A stretch of 64,000 nucleotides of DNA from Marinospirillum celere (GCF_900112235.1 NZ_FOLH01000002.1:372001-436000), one strand, 5' to 3'. Positions 47,312-55,991 are shown, numbered from the stretch's first letter. Made by a program: numbers and translations. Notes: generated by a model not told the origin, from the sequence alone.

Positions 47312-47421
47312 GATCATCCTTAAGTTTTGTTAAAAGGTTATTGGTTGGAATCTTTGCTAAGAGTCTACTTAATAACCTTACGAAAGGTGTCAGAAAAACT
47401 AGACAACTTTTCAATTTTTGT

Positions 47422-49569
47422 TTAGAAAGTAGTTTCCATCGAGAGCCAAATCCTTCTTCGATCACCCTGATAAACAGTGTCAGTGCTGGATAAATAGCTG
47501 ACATACTCTTCATCTAGCAGGTTGTTTACTACTAGGCTGATACGGCTGTTCTCCTTGGTTAAAGAAAGCCCTAAGCTGTGAAGCAAAAAGGCATCAGCTT
47601 CAACTTCGTTGGCGGTGTCTGCATAGCGCTTGCCAACATATCTAAGTGAATACCAGGGCCTTAACTTAGCACCATTATTAAGGGTTTTATGTAGTCCAGC
47701 AGTTAAGCTACCAGTACTTTTAGCGACCCCGGGAAATTGGCTGCCTTCAAAACCTCTACGGTCATCTGTAGTTTCCAGGTAACTAGCTAATGCAGAAAAG
47801 TAAAAAGCTTCATTTGAATACTGATAAATACCTTCTAGTCCCATTGATGTTTGACTACCGGTAAGCTTGAAAGGTGTGAAGCCTAAGTCGCTAATTTCTT
47901 CATTGCTGACAGATTGATCAGCCTCTGCAATCTTTCCTTTTTCTATATGGTAAACAGTTATTTGGGCTTTTTGATTGGCTTGTGCGTATGCTAGGCTAAT
48001 TTCAGATAATAAATTTTCTTCAGGGGGAAGAAAGCTGCCTTCTTTGTCCCTACGCCCATTTGCTGCTACTTGGCGCGAAAGCCCTTGTGCTAAACGAAAT
48101 TGTAAATTTTCAGTTACGTCTAGACGGAACCCCCACTGCCAGCTTAAGCCGTCAGCTTTCATCACCACTGGTAGTTGATCTGAGTTTCTAGCATAGGTTT
48201 GCTCAAATTCGTTGTATCTTAGTCCCACTGTCCAATCTACATTTCGTTGCCCCCAGTGAGTACCTATTTGATAAGCTGCTGCTAAGCCTTGAGTGGTGTT
48301 CTCATTTTTATCTTGCCAGCTAGTTGAAAAAGCATCCTTCGCGTTGATTGGTTGTAGACCATCATTGCTTAAAGGTTGAAAATTAGGGTTATCAGTTTTT
48401 ATAAAGAATGCCCAGTCACCCCAGGGTGGATCAGTTACACTCGAGTCCCAAAGAGACTGGGTACGATCCAGTGTGAAGCTTTCTGTATGTTGATCAAGGA
48501 GTATTAGTCCACGGTGGCTTAGTGCTCCATCATGTTTCCAATCAAGTTGTAGCTGCCAGGAAGTTTGCTGGTAGTCGTCAGCAACATCAGTGTAATAACC
48601 TGACAAGGTTTCATCGTCTAGTCTAGACCAGAACCCTATCAACTCATCTTGACGCTTTACTTCTGAATGGGCATAACGGCCACTGACTTTGAACTTGTTC
48701 TTCTCAGAGGGTTTCCAGCGCTGTTGCCAGTCAACAGCATGTCGTTTGTACTGCCTTTTACTTTCTTGGTCAGGGCTATGAAAATAGTGGTTATAGATAG
48801 GTTCACCTTCGCTAGTAATGACAGTACCAAAGAGATAGGGCTGGCGATTTTCCTGGTATTCACTTTCAAGACGGATTTCCCCTAAATCATGATATTGCCA
48901 GGTTAGACCACCGAGAACGTGGTTTCTTTGTGCTGCTGTATCATTGGGCTGTAAGTCAATATCTTGAGATGCTGCAACTAAACGATAAGCAACTTGTTCT
49001 CCTAAAGGGCCAGTCGTATCTAGGGTGAGCCTTGAACCATTATGCTCTTGAAAGGGTTGGTAGCTTGATAGTTGTGCCCCAACGGTAGTTTTTCTTTCAA
49101 ACTCAGGCAGCTTCCCAATATACCGAATACTACCGCCTGGCGAGCTGATGCCCCGCATAATGGCATCAGGGCCACTGAGTATTTCAATGCTTTCAACGGT
49201 GTGAAGATCACGCACAAACAGCCTTTGAATATCTGGTAATCCATTGTAATCAGGTCGTGTAACCGGGAATCCCCGTATGATCATTGAGGTTGAAAAGCCA
49301 CTGTCTTGGACCCCTTCTTGGGCACCAGGAATAGTGAAAGCAAGATCTTCTATGCGGGTAGCAGGGTGATCGATAGCATCTAAATCTAAGCGGTAGACAC
49401 TACGAATATTTTTATCGAGATCACTTGTTGTTAACTCCTGATCAGGTAGTGGTTGGCCAGTCACTTGTAGGGTTTCTAAGTGAGTTGATTCTGAGGCAGT
49501 GACTGTGAGAGAAGTCGCTGTTATCACAGTAGCAAGCGAGCTAAGTGCGAGGGGTCTGAAGGTTAACAT
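47422..49569 (-). CDS. TonB-dependent outer-membrane receptor (siderophore type)
   Basis: The 715-residue protein has a signal peptide (ending near TASE), a plug domain with IEDLAFTIPGAQEG, STSMIIRGFPVTR and VESIEILSGPDAIMRG, and a 22-strand-type barrel ending in LLDEEYVSYLSS and a terminal Phe (WLSMETTF). This is the FhuA/FpvA-like class of ferric siderophore receptors, but the substrate cannot be read. No convincing Fur box was seen upstream. It is a single gene. No biosynthesis or ABC transport genes for iron are nearby. Confidence 0.92.
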   Translation of the reverse strand: MLTFRPLALSSLATVITATSLTVTASESTHLETLQVTGQPLPDQELTTSDLDKNIRSVYRLDLDAIDHPATRIEDLAFTIPGAQEGVQDSGFSTSMIIRGFPVTRPDYNGLPDIQRLFVRDLHTVESIEILSGPDAIMRGISSPGGSIRYIGKLPEFERKTTVGAQLSSYQPFQEHNGSRLTLDTTGPLGEQVAYRLVAASQDIDLQPNDTAAQRNHVLGGLTWQYHDLGEIRLESEYQENRQPYLFGTVITSEGEPIYNHYFHSPDQESKRQYKRHAVDWQQRWKPSEKNKFKVSGRYAHSEVKRQDELIGFWSRLDDETLSGYYTDVADDYQQTSWQLQLDWKHDGALSHRGLILLDQHTESFTLDRTQSLWDSSVTDPPWGDWAFFIKTDNPNFQPLSNDGLQPINAKDAFSTSWQDKNENTTQGLAAAYQIGTHWGQRNVDWTVGLRYNEFEQTYARNSDQLPVVMKADGLSWQWGFRLDVTENLQFRLAQGLSRQVAANGRRDKEGSFLPPEENLLSEISLAYAQANQKAQITVYHIEKGKIAEADQSVSNEEISDLGFTPFKLTGSQTSMGLEGIYQYSNEAFYFSALASYLETTDDRRGFEGSQFPGVAKSTGSLTAGLHKTLNNGAKLRPWYSLRYVGKRYADTANEVEADAFLLHSLGLSLTKENSRISLVVNNLLDEEYVSYLSSTDTVYQGDRRRIWLSMETTF

Positions 49570-49693
49570 GACTCATCCATAATATGTTTTTATGATGAAT
49601 CTATGTTACCTTTCAATTAGGAGGGTTTTGTTAAACTTTAGATTAAAATAATGTAGCGATATGTTAATAATCGGGCTGTTTATCAAAAGCTAA

Positions 49694-50365
49694 TCATTCT
49701 TCTTCAAGAATTTCTCCTTGTGCTGAGCGCGTAGGCGTAATGATCGTCACCTTGACCCAGAGGCCTTTGGACTTGCTGTAACAAAAGTTCCCTTCAGAGT
49801 TAACCATTTTCCAATAGGACATGACGGTTCCTGGTGAGTCAGGTGCAGTGAACTCTGCCGCTATTTCAATCGTTTGGCCCGGTGGTGTGTAGGGTATAGG
49901 AATAATGGCTTCAGTTGGTATGAGCTGTTGCGCAAGGCAGAGCTCGTCACCGGCATTTGAAAAAACGATGAGTTCATCATCTTGGCAAATTAAGGACCGA
50001 CCTTCCCAGGCGACTTCCCCTATATTTTGGATCGCCCAAACTTTTGTGAAGGTTTCGCCTGGCATGACATATTCGCCATCTGGATAGGTTATATCGCCGA
50101 CAAAAGCACTACGGTCGCCGGGGATGCTTTTAATGGTTTCAGGAAGCTCCTGGTCACCAAAGAGTAGCTGTAATAGGCGCAGTGGATGCACCTTTAAGGT
50201 GTAGGCGATATTGACGAGAGTATTCAGGCTGGGGTATTTGCCACTAAGTGACCAGGCTTCGTAAAGTGTTTGACGACTAATACCTGCCTCTCGACAGAGC
50301 TGGCTTAAAGAAATGTTCAGGTTTCGTGCACGCTGCCTAATGTAAGTTTCTAAGTCCATTCGCAT
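49694..50365 (-). CDS. XRE-type helix-turn-helix regulator with NBR1-like Ig domain
   Basis: Residues 1-70 are a Cro/C1-type HTH (LSQLCREAGISRQTLYEAW). Residues about 90-210 match the NBR1-Ig-like domain: FTKVWAIQNIGEVAWEG, IPIPYTPPGQTIEIAAEF and SPGTVMSYWKMVNSEGN...LWVKV with the conserved Trp residues. NBR1 is a eukaryotic autophagy receptor; the same domain occurs in some bacterial HTH proteins, where its role is unknown, though it often binds proteins. It is divergent from the SH3/M48 operon across 236 bp that include a perfect palindrome, so autoregulation and control of that operon are likely guesses. Confidence 0.85.
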   Translation of the reverse strand: MRMDLETYIRQRARNLNISLSQLCREAGISRQTLYEAWSLSGKYPSLNTLVNIAYTLKVHPLRLLQLLFGDQELPETIKSIPGDRSAFVGDITYPDGEYVMPGETFTKVWAIQNIGEVAWEGRSLICQDDELIVFSNAGDELCLAQQLIPTEAIIPIPYTPPGQTIEIAAEFTAPDSPGTVMSYWKMVNSEGNFCYSKSKGLWVKVTIITPTRSAQGEILEEE

Positions 50366-50441
50366 AAAAGAGCAATCCGGTTCTTTTGTTGATGGAAATC
50401 AAAAAGTCTTGTATTGACTCAACCTGTCTCCAAAATCTGAC

Positions 50442-50470
50442 AAGTTTACCCTTGATCTTAGGGTAAACTT
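50442..50470. promoter_or_regulatory. Perfect 11-bp inverted repeat, likely operator
   Basis: AAGTTTACCCT and AGGGTAAACTT are exact reverse complements with a seven-base spacer. It is 77 bp upstream of the XRE gene start and 131 bp upstream of the SH3 gene start, so it is a plausible operator for the XRE-NBR1 protein. No T run follows, so it is not a terminator. Confidence 0.65.
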
Positions 50471-50510
50471 AGTCACAGGAAATTACCTAAGATAGATTAA
50501 GTCTACATTT

Positions 50511-50526
50511 TGTGAGCCAGATCACA
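50511..50526. promoter_or_regulatory. CRP/Vfr-type binding site upstream of the SH3/M48 operon
   Basis: TGTGA-GCCAGA-TCACA has perfect CRP half-sites with a six-base spacer, 76 bp before the SH3 gene ATG. That distance nearly equals the one at the other site at 37398. Confidence 0.65.
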
Positions 50527-50601
50527 AGAAGCGTTAATATTAATGATTGCTTGCTTCACCTATCAAGTTTAAAGGAGTGCAAGAAGATCAAGGAACTTGC
50601 T

Positions 50602-50829
50602 ATGAAAAAACAATTACTTAGCACTTTGTTACTGTTGATGATGGCTTCTGTTTTACAGGCTGAAACTCTGTATATTTCTAGTCATCAGGCTAAGGTGATG
50701 CGCGAGCCCGCTTTTCAGGCTGAAGTTGTTGTTGAGTTACAGCGCGCCGAGGCAATAGAAGTCACTGACCGGCAAGGTGCTTGGTTAGCCATTGCTTTGC
50801 CGAATGGTGAAACCGGTTGGGTAGCCTGA
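50602..50829 (+). CDS. SH3-domain protein, N-terminal part cut by an in-frame TGA
   Basis: The 75-residue product has a signal peptide (MKKQLLSTLLLLMMASVLQA) and a bacterial SH3 domain (TLYISSHQAKVMREPAF to PNGETGWVA). AAGGA seven bases before the ATG fixes the start. It ends at TGA (50827-50829), and the same reading frame continues without a break for 87 codons. The SH3 fold normally goes on after GWV, so a substituted stop (for instance CGA or TGG to TGA) is likely. With the next segment it would be a 163-residue protein. It is the first gene of the M48 operon. Confidence 0.8.
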   Translation: MKKQLLSTLLLLMMASVLQAETLYISSHQAKVMREPAFQAEVVVELQRAEAIEVTDRQGAWLAIALPNGETGWVA

Positions 50830-51093
50830 ATGCTAACTTCATCAACACCACCGATGGAAAGAGTGTCCGTCTTGGGTGGGAATGAGGAAAATCAAATGCG
50901 TGATGTCAGGCGTAGAACCTCTGCTATTACAACCGCAGCTGCTGCGCGTGGTTTGGCTTCCAGCCGTCGCCAGCAAGACCAGGGTGGAGAACACCCTTCT
51001 GATTACCCGGCGGTTGAGCTAATGGAGTCTTTTGAAATTACCCGTGAACAGTTGGATGAGTTTGCAAGTGCTTTGCAGGGAGCCCGCCCATGA
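50830..51093 (+). CDS. C-terminal part of the SH3-domain gene after the TGA, or separate small protein
   Basis: This segment begins with an ATG directly after the TGA and is in the same frame as the SH3 gene. It reads MLTSSTPPMERVSVLGG then MRDVRRRTSAITTAAAARG and ends in FEITREQLDEFASALQG. It has no signal peptide and no ribosome site of its own, so independent translation would rely on coupling. Its overlap with the M48 gene (four bases, ATGA-type) suggests it is still part of the operon. I regard it as the second half of one exported SH3 protein. Confidence 0.65.
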   Translation: MLTSSTPPMERVSVLGGNEENQMRDVRRRTSAITTAAAARGLASSRRQQDQGGEHPSDYPAVELMESFEITREQLDEFASALQGARP

Positions 51094-51917
51094 TGCGCAC
51101 ATTAATTGCAGTGTTTTTGCTTGTTTTTGTCTTCACCGCTGCTCAGGCCGATGAAAATTTTCGTAACCGTCTGAATACTGAGCTTACCAGTGGTGCCTAC
51201 ACCGCTGAGGATATAGAAGCAGAAATTCATTTTGGTCGCGAGTTAGCTAGCAAAGTTTTGGGTCGTTACCCGGCCTGGGATAACTCTAAGGTGAACCTTT
51301 ACATCAACAAGGTCGGCCAACTGCTGGTAGAAAACTCACAGCGTCCAGAGTTAACTTACCGTTTTCTGGCTTTAGATACTGATGAAGTAAATGCCTTTGC
51401 TGCTCCGGGAGGTTATGTCTTTATCACTCGTGGTGCTTTGGATCAGGTTGCTAATGAAGCTGAGCTTGCGGCCATTCTTGCCCATGAAATTGGACATATA
51501 GAACACAGACATTATGTAGAGGCCGTTGGCTTAAGAGCTAGCCAGGGTGACCTTGAATCCGGCCTGACAACTATGTTGATGGGTGGCGGTGCAACAGCAG
51601 CAATCGCTTTTGATCAGGCTGTTAATGCCATGATGGAAATCTTCTTCGAAACCGGCTTGCAATCCCACGAAGATGAATACGAAGCCGATCAGACTGCCGT
51701 TTGGCTTCTGACCCTGGTAGGCTATCACCCCGGTGCCCTTAAGGACTTTTTTGAACGTGTTCAGTCTCAAGCAGAACAGGAAGCGGCTGGAATTTCACGT
51801 ACTCATCCTAGCTTTGCAGACCGTATTCAGCGCTTAGAAAGCGAACTAACAACGAATCAATTGGATCAACTTGAATTGGCCACACTGGAGGAGCGCCTGC
51901 ATGAGAATCTCAAATAA
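51090..51917 (+). CDS. M48-family zinc metalloprotease, exported
   Basis: The 275-residue protein has a signal peptide (MMRTLIAVFLLVFVFTAAQA) and the M48 signature HEIGHIEHRH (132-141), with the third ligand Glu in DEYEADQTAV. It resembles BepA-like periplasmic proteases but without TPR repeats. The N-terminal region before the active site (VNAFAAPGGYVFITRGAL) is typical. It starts inside the last codons of the SH3 gene. It could act on outer-membrane or secreted proteins in the periplasm. Confidence 0.88.
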   Translation: MMRTLIAVFLLVFVFTAAQADENFRNRLNTELTSGAYTAEDIEAEIHFGRELASKVLGRYPAWDNSKVNLYINKVGQLLVENSQRPELTYRFLALDTDEVNAFAAPGGYVFITRGALDQVANEAELAAILAHEIGHIEHRHYVEAVGLRASQGDLESGLTTMLMGGGATAAIAFDQAVNAMMEIFFETGLQSHEDEYEADQTAVWLLTLVGYHPGALKDFFERVQSQAEQEAAGISRTHPSFADRIQRLESELTTNQLDQLELATLEERLHENLK

Positions 51918-52064
51918 AAGGCCTGGAAAACTAAACCTGGTTTTTATTGCCCTGAGTAGCCTTAGTAGGGCAGATAAGAGCTTGTGGATCCATAAGCATA
52001 GTGTTATATAAGTTTAGTGGACTTATGGTTAAGTTCAGTATATTGGTTCTATGAGGAAATGGTA

Positions 52065-54197
52065 ATGAAAAATAATAAACTGCTGCAGCTGGCTACGCTT
52101 GCTGCAGCCTTGATGTCTTTGGGTTTGGCTGGTTGTTCAGATAGTAGTTCTTCATCAAGTGGTGACTCAACCCCAGCTAAACAAGATATAGCAGTCAGTG
52201 GTGTGGCTGCCAAAGGGGTTTTGAAAGGGGCCAGGGTTGAACTTTGTGTTGATCCCGAATGTACAACGATTTTGGCCAGTACAACGACTAATGATAAAGG
52301 CGAGTACTCTTTTAACGCAGCAGTTGAAAACCCGACCTTTTACACTGTTCGGGTTCGTTATGCACCGGATGCCGAGATGGTCTGTGATGCTCCCCAGTGT
52401 GGCAGTGTAGATTTCGGTGACAATCTCCCTATGGATCCTGGCCTGAGGTTGCGATCTGTAGCTCAGTTGGATTCAAGTTCAACATCTGTAGAGAGCCATG
52501 TCACACCTGCCAGTGAGCTGCTGGTGACCGCTGCTTTGCAGAGTGGAGGGCGCTTAGATGATGCGACTGTAACGGCAGCTCGCCAAACTGTTCAAAAGGC
52601 TTTGGGGTTACCTTCAGGTGTGGATCCCATTCGTACTCGCCCGATCGATTTAACATCTGAATCCCTGGAAGGGGCTGATCCTGCAGGTATGCAGTTGGCA
52701 TTGGTAGCTGCCAGTTTTGCCGGTGGAGATAATGTAGGTGATGCCATTAGCAACTTTGTTGAGCGTGCGTCCAAAGGGGAGTTGACCAAAACAGAATTGG
52801 AAGGCGTTAAAGAGCGTATTGATGGTTTGAGCACAGCACGTGAGGGTTTGAGCGAAGCCATTGCGGACTTGTCTGCTAGGCTTGATACCACCCTGAACGC
52901 CTGTGTTGATGAAAACTGTGCGACTGGCCCAGAAGAAACAGCTTTGACGGATATCCAAAAAACCAATCTGGACTATGTAAAAGGTCTGGTTCAAACAGTC
53001 CGTGTTATGGGTAATGAAGTAGTCCGCATAGGTGGGGCTGCTGATAAACAGCAAGAAGGCAGTATCTTCGAGCAGCTGGAAATGGTAGGCAATGCTCTTG
53101 ATCTCCGCATAGAAGTCACTGCAGAAGTGCTGAGTATCGTTATTCAGACTTTAGCTGAGCAGGTTGCCGCTGACTTTATGAATGAAGATGTCCTGACGGA
53201 TATTGAAAGCATCCATGATCGCTTTGGGGGTAACACGGCGATTACCTACGGTGATCAATCGATTAGTGTTTCTGGCCTGGAGTTTACCACCCGAGGTGAT
53301 GCTACCATGACCTTGAATGTTGCCCTCAGCTATCCAGATTTAAGCCTTTTGGATTCTGAAGAGGGTTTGAAGGATGTACATTTCACTATCGCTGCTGATG
53401 CCACCCTAGAGGGGCAGAATACCCTCGTTATGGCCATTGAGGAGGGCACTGAGTTGCGTTTACAAACCACAAAAGGTTTGCAGGTGTCTATGCTGGATAC
53501 AGATGAATTGCCTGACTTTCAGGGTGAGCTAGAAGCCTTCACTCTTGCAGGTAAAGCCAGTATTCAAGTGGGCGATGAACATGGTTTCCGTGGTGACTTG
53601 AGTCTTAAGGCTGTGCGCTCTGAGCGTGAGGTGGCGGTTAACCAGGAACAGGGTGAATACGGCTTTTTGGGCCTGGTGCCAAGTGAGTTGCAGCTAAAAG
53701 GCGAGTTTACCGGGGCGAATAACGGAAAGTTGGAAGCCAGTGTGCGTGCCCAGCTGCATAATGCCAGTGCTTTTGCTTTCTATCCTGATGAAACCAATGA
53801 AGAAAATGGCTGGGCTCAGTTAAGCTTTGATGCCAAGATCGAATCTGCACGTTTGAGCCCTAACCTGCCAGAGCTGGCCCTGGAAGCTAAGGTGAGAAGG
53901 ACTAGCTACGAGCAGGGCAATGCTGAACTGGTTGCCAGTTGGCAGGTTCAGGGTGAAAGCCAGCAAATGCTTAAGCTGCGAGTGGATATTGATGACAGCC
54001 GCCCGACACCTGACCTCTTTTATCTGAGCGATGGACAGGGTACTGAGATGCAGTTGATTGAAGGCCAGTCACCAGTTATTGCTCGTATTATGCGAGATGG
54101 TACTGTTTATGCTTCAATTACAGAAGAAAGTGGCCTAGTGCTAGTTAACTACCTGGATGGTGACAGTAAGGAAATTGAGTTTGAAAGCCTTTTCTAA
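52065..54197 (+). CDS. Large lipoprotein with N-terminal carboxypeptidase-regulatory-like domain
   Basis: The 710-residue precursor has lipobox LAGC followed by a Ser run (CSDSSSSSS), so an outer-membrane lipoprotein is expected. After the linker, VSGVAAKGVLKGARVELC...GEYSFNAAV looks like a CNA-B/regulatory-like Ig fold. The rest is mixed: a helical part (about 150-400) and a beta-rich C-terminal half. The domain is not one I know by name. GAGG sits eight bases before the ATG at 52065. Its end overlaps the start of the next gene, so both are probably cotranslated. Confidence 0.75.
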   Translation: MKNNKLLQLATLAAALMSLGLAGCSDSSSSSSGDSTPAKQDIAVSGVAAKGVLKGARVELCVDPECTTILASTTTNDKGEYSFNAAVENPTFYTVRVRYAPDAEMVCDAPQCGSVDFGDNLPMDPGLRLRSVAQLDSSSTSVESHVTPASELLVTAALQSGGRLDDATVTAARQTVQKALGLPSGVDPIRTRPIDLTSESLEGADPAGMQLALVAASFAGGDNVGDAISNFVERASKGELTKTELEGVKERIDGLSTAREGLSEAIADLSARLDTTLNACVDENCATGPEETALTDIQKTNLDYVKGLVQTVRVMGNEVVRIGGAADKQQEGSIFEQLEMVGNALDLRIEVTAEVLSIVIQTLAEQVAADFMNEDVLTDIESIHDRFGGNTAITYGDQSISVSGLEFTTRGDATMTLNVALSYPDLSLLDSEEGLKDVHFTIAADATLEGQNTLVMAIEEGTELRLQTTKGLQVSMLDTDELPDFQGELEAFTLAGKASIQVGDEHGFRGDLSLKAVRSEREVAVNQEQGEYGFLGLVPSELQLKGEFTGANNGKLEASVRAQLHNASAFAFYPDETNEENGWAQLSFDAKIESARLSPNLPELALEAKVRRTSYEQGNAELVASWQVQGESQQMLKLRVDIDDSRPTPDLFYLSDGQGTEMQLIEGQSPVIARIMRDGTVYASITEESGLVLVNYLDGDSKEIEFESLF

Positions 54198-55320
54198 GTT
54201 AAAAGGTTGGATTGTTGAGCACAAAAAACCCCAGCTTGCTGGGGTTTTTTGTGCTCCCTTACTCTTTTTGGTTTTTTCAGTTAATGCTGATGACAGTTGG
54301 CAACTCCTTGTAAACCATGAAATTGTTGCTTATTCAGATACGGCGGCACTTTATCAGTTGGCTAGTGATTGGAAAGAAAAGCCTAGTAGTCAGGGGCGCT
54401 ATGCGTTTAGGCGTGATCGTTTCTATCTTGGAGCAAACAGAGCAGGTTTTAGCCTAGGCTATTTGTACCGCAATGATTGGTATTTCAAGTTTTCACCTGC
54501 TACTGCTTATTTAGTTTATCTGTATAACAACAACTTGCCTGTGCCAGAAGACGAAGTTTTTGGTGTCGATCTAGAGGTTCAGCAACTAGCAGCTGAAGGT
54601 CTGCAACTGGCTTATCAATTTGAGTTAGGAGCTTCCTGGTTGCTACAGACTAACCTGCAGTTACTTCAAGGGCGGGCATTTCAAAAAGGTGAATTAGAGG
54701 GGCAGTGGGGAGCTCAGGAGGGTGCTGATTATCAGGGATGGGCAGAGTTAAACTACCGCTACAGTAAAGATCGCTTGTTGGAGCATCAGGCCTCCCAGCC
54801 TGGAGGGCAAGGAGCATCTGTAGGGTTAGAGTTACATTGGCAAGGCGACCCTTTTTACCTCAACCTGAAGGTTGAAGATGCCTGGATGATTTTTAAGTGG
54901 TATGACGCACCCTATACACGGGGCGAGCTTAATACAGACCGTATTTCTATAACGGATGGAGGCTATATTCGTTATGACCCCCTATTGCGCAGTGGTGTGC
55001 GAGGAACGGAAAACTGGGTGCAGCAGCCCTTAGCTGTTAGTGGCCACTTTTTGGCGGGCTACCAGGGAGTAGGCTGGGGCGCTGAGTTACTTGCTAGTCG
55101 TTATTGGGGCTTGACCTTCCCTGAGGTTCGTCTAAGCAGGCAAGTAGAATCTTTTGGACAGGTGTCGGCTGGCTATGAAGCGCGCAGCAAACGCTGGCTG
55201 CTGGGTTATAAGCAACAAAAGAAAGACTGGAGCCTGGATCTTAGTCTGGGTAGTGATGATTTCTCTTATCAAGAAGCACGTAGCCTGTTATGGCGTTTTT
55301 CCGCAAGCTACCAGCTTTAA
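54181..55320 (+). CDS. Outer-membrane beta-barrel-like protein with terminator hairpin in its signal-peptide codons
   Basis: About 379 residues from a TTG at 54181, which has AAGGA eight bases upstream inside the preceding gene; the ATG at 54157 has no site. The N-terminus includes HKKPQLAGVFCAPLLFLVFSVNA, cleaved before DDSW. The mature part consists of alternating aromatic-rich strands (RFYLGANRAGFSLGYLYRNDWYF, DWSLDLSLGSDDFSY) ending in FSASYQL, so a barrel is likely. It is unusual that the codons for KPQLAGVF form a perfect 18-bp terminator stem. Probably it is partner to the lipoprotein upstream. Family not recognised. Confidence 0.7.
   Translation: MKAFSKLKGWIVEHKKPQLAGVFCAPLLFLVFSVNADDSWQLLVNHEIVAYSDTAALYQLASDWKEKPSSQGRYAFRRDRFYLGANRAGFSLGYLYRNDWYFKFSPATAYLVYLYNNNLPVPEDEVFGVDLEVQQLAAEGLQLAYQFELGASWLLQTNLQLLQGRAFQKGELEGQWGAQEGADYQGWAELNYRYSKDRLLEHQASQPGGQGASVGLELHWQGDPFYLNLKVEDAWMIFKWYDAPYTRGELNTDRISITDGGYIRYDPLLRSGVRGTENWVQQPLAVSGHFLAGYQGVGWGAELLASRYWGLTFPEVRLSRQVESFGQVSAGYEARSKRWLLGYKQQKKDWSLDLSLGSDDFSYQEARSLLWRFSASYQL
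54217..54256 (+). terminator. Perfect 18-bp terminator hairpin between lipoprotein and barrel genes
   Basis: Arms 54217-54234 and 54239-54256 pair completely around CTTG, with CCCC/GGGG next to the loop and six T in the descending arm. It lies 20 bp past the stop of the lipoprotein gene but inside the reading frame of the next one. Confidence 0.85.
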
Positions 55321-55322
55321 AA

Positions 55323-55991
55323 TTAAAGACGCTCCCAATCCAATAATTGAAAGGTCAGCAGCTTTTCACCTTTACTACCGTGAACTTGAGCGAAAACCAG
55401 AAGGCCCGGGTAGTCGATAGCCAAATAGGCCTGGGTGTACTCAGCTGGTTTTTTGGTTTTCCAGAAATAAACCTCAGCCACTTTCAGTCCTTCCATTTCG
55501 GTAAAGCCAGCCAGGTCAATGACCAGTTCATCGGCCAGGCCACGCTCATCAACCAGCATGATGGATTGAATTTGGTCGGGTTCCATATCATGGATGGCTG
55601 TTGCCATGTAAAAGATTGCACTTTGACGGTCATAGGCAGGTAGCTCTTGGTCAAAATCTTCAGTTGCCAATTCATAATTGCGTCGACGCAGGATGACGCG
55701 AGTGTACATATCAAAGTTCCCAGCTTCCAATTGGCCGTTTTCGGCATAGAAGGTTGAGGTTTCTTCCCAGCGGGCGAGTCGAACACTGGCGTTCATATGT
55801 GAAGTTACTTCACCCTGATCGTAGGTCAACTGGTGCTGAATGGTCGCGCTAGGTGCCAAGGAGTATTGATTGGAGGTGACGCGATAGCTCGCTTCAAAAG
55901 AAGGGTAAGCAAGTGCTTGAGTGGCAGAAACGAGCAGAATGGAACTCAAGAGAACCAGATGAGCAGTCAAGTAAACTAGGCGCTTTTTCAT
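55323..55991 (-). CDS. DUF3108-like periplasmic protein
   Basis: The 222-residue precursor has a signal peptide (ending near ATQALA). The mature part begins YPSFEASYRVTSNQYSL and continues with a beta-rich sequence (TSHMNASVRLARWEETSTFY, NFDMYTRVILRRRNYEL, YDRQSAIFYMATAI) typical of the DUF3108/LolA-like lipid-binding fold. Function unknown; related proteins are periplasmic. It is convergent with the barrel gene, two bases apart, and has 142 bp of non-coding sequence upstream. Confidence 0.75.
   Translation of the reverse strand: MKKRLVYLTAHLVLLSSILLVSATQALAYPSFEASYRVTSNQYSLAPSATIQHQLTYDQGEVTSHMNASVRLARWEETSTFYAENGQLEAGNFDMYTRVILRRRNYELATEDFDQELPAYDRQSAIFYMATAIHDMEPDQIQSIMLVDERGLADELVIDLAGFTEMEGLKVAEVYFWKTKKPAEYTQAYLAIDYPGLLVFAQVHGSKGEKLLTFQLLDWERL

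Noticed and set aside
49570-49693. Fur box upstream of the TonB receptor
   Set aside because: AT-rich sequence near TAATCATT is suggestive but does not reach the 19-bp consensus, so iron control remains unproven.
50827-50829. Selenocysteine codon in the SH3 gene
   Set aside because: No SECIS-like stem just after the TGA, and SH3 proteins are not selenoproteins; nonsense mutation or read-through is simpler.
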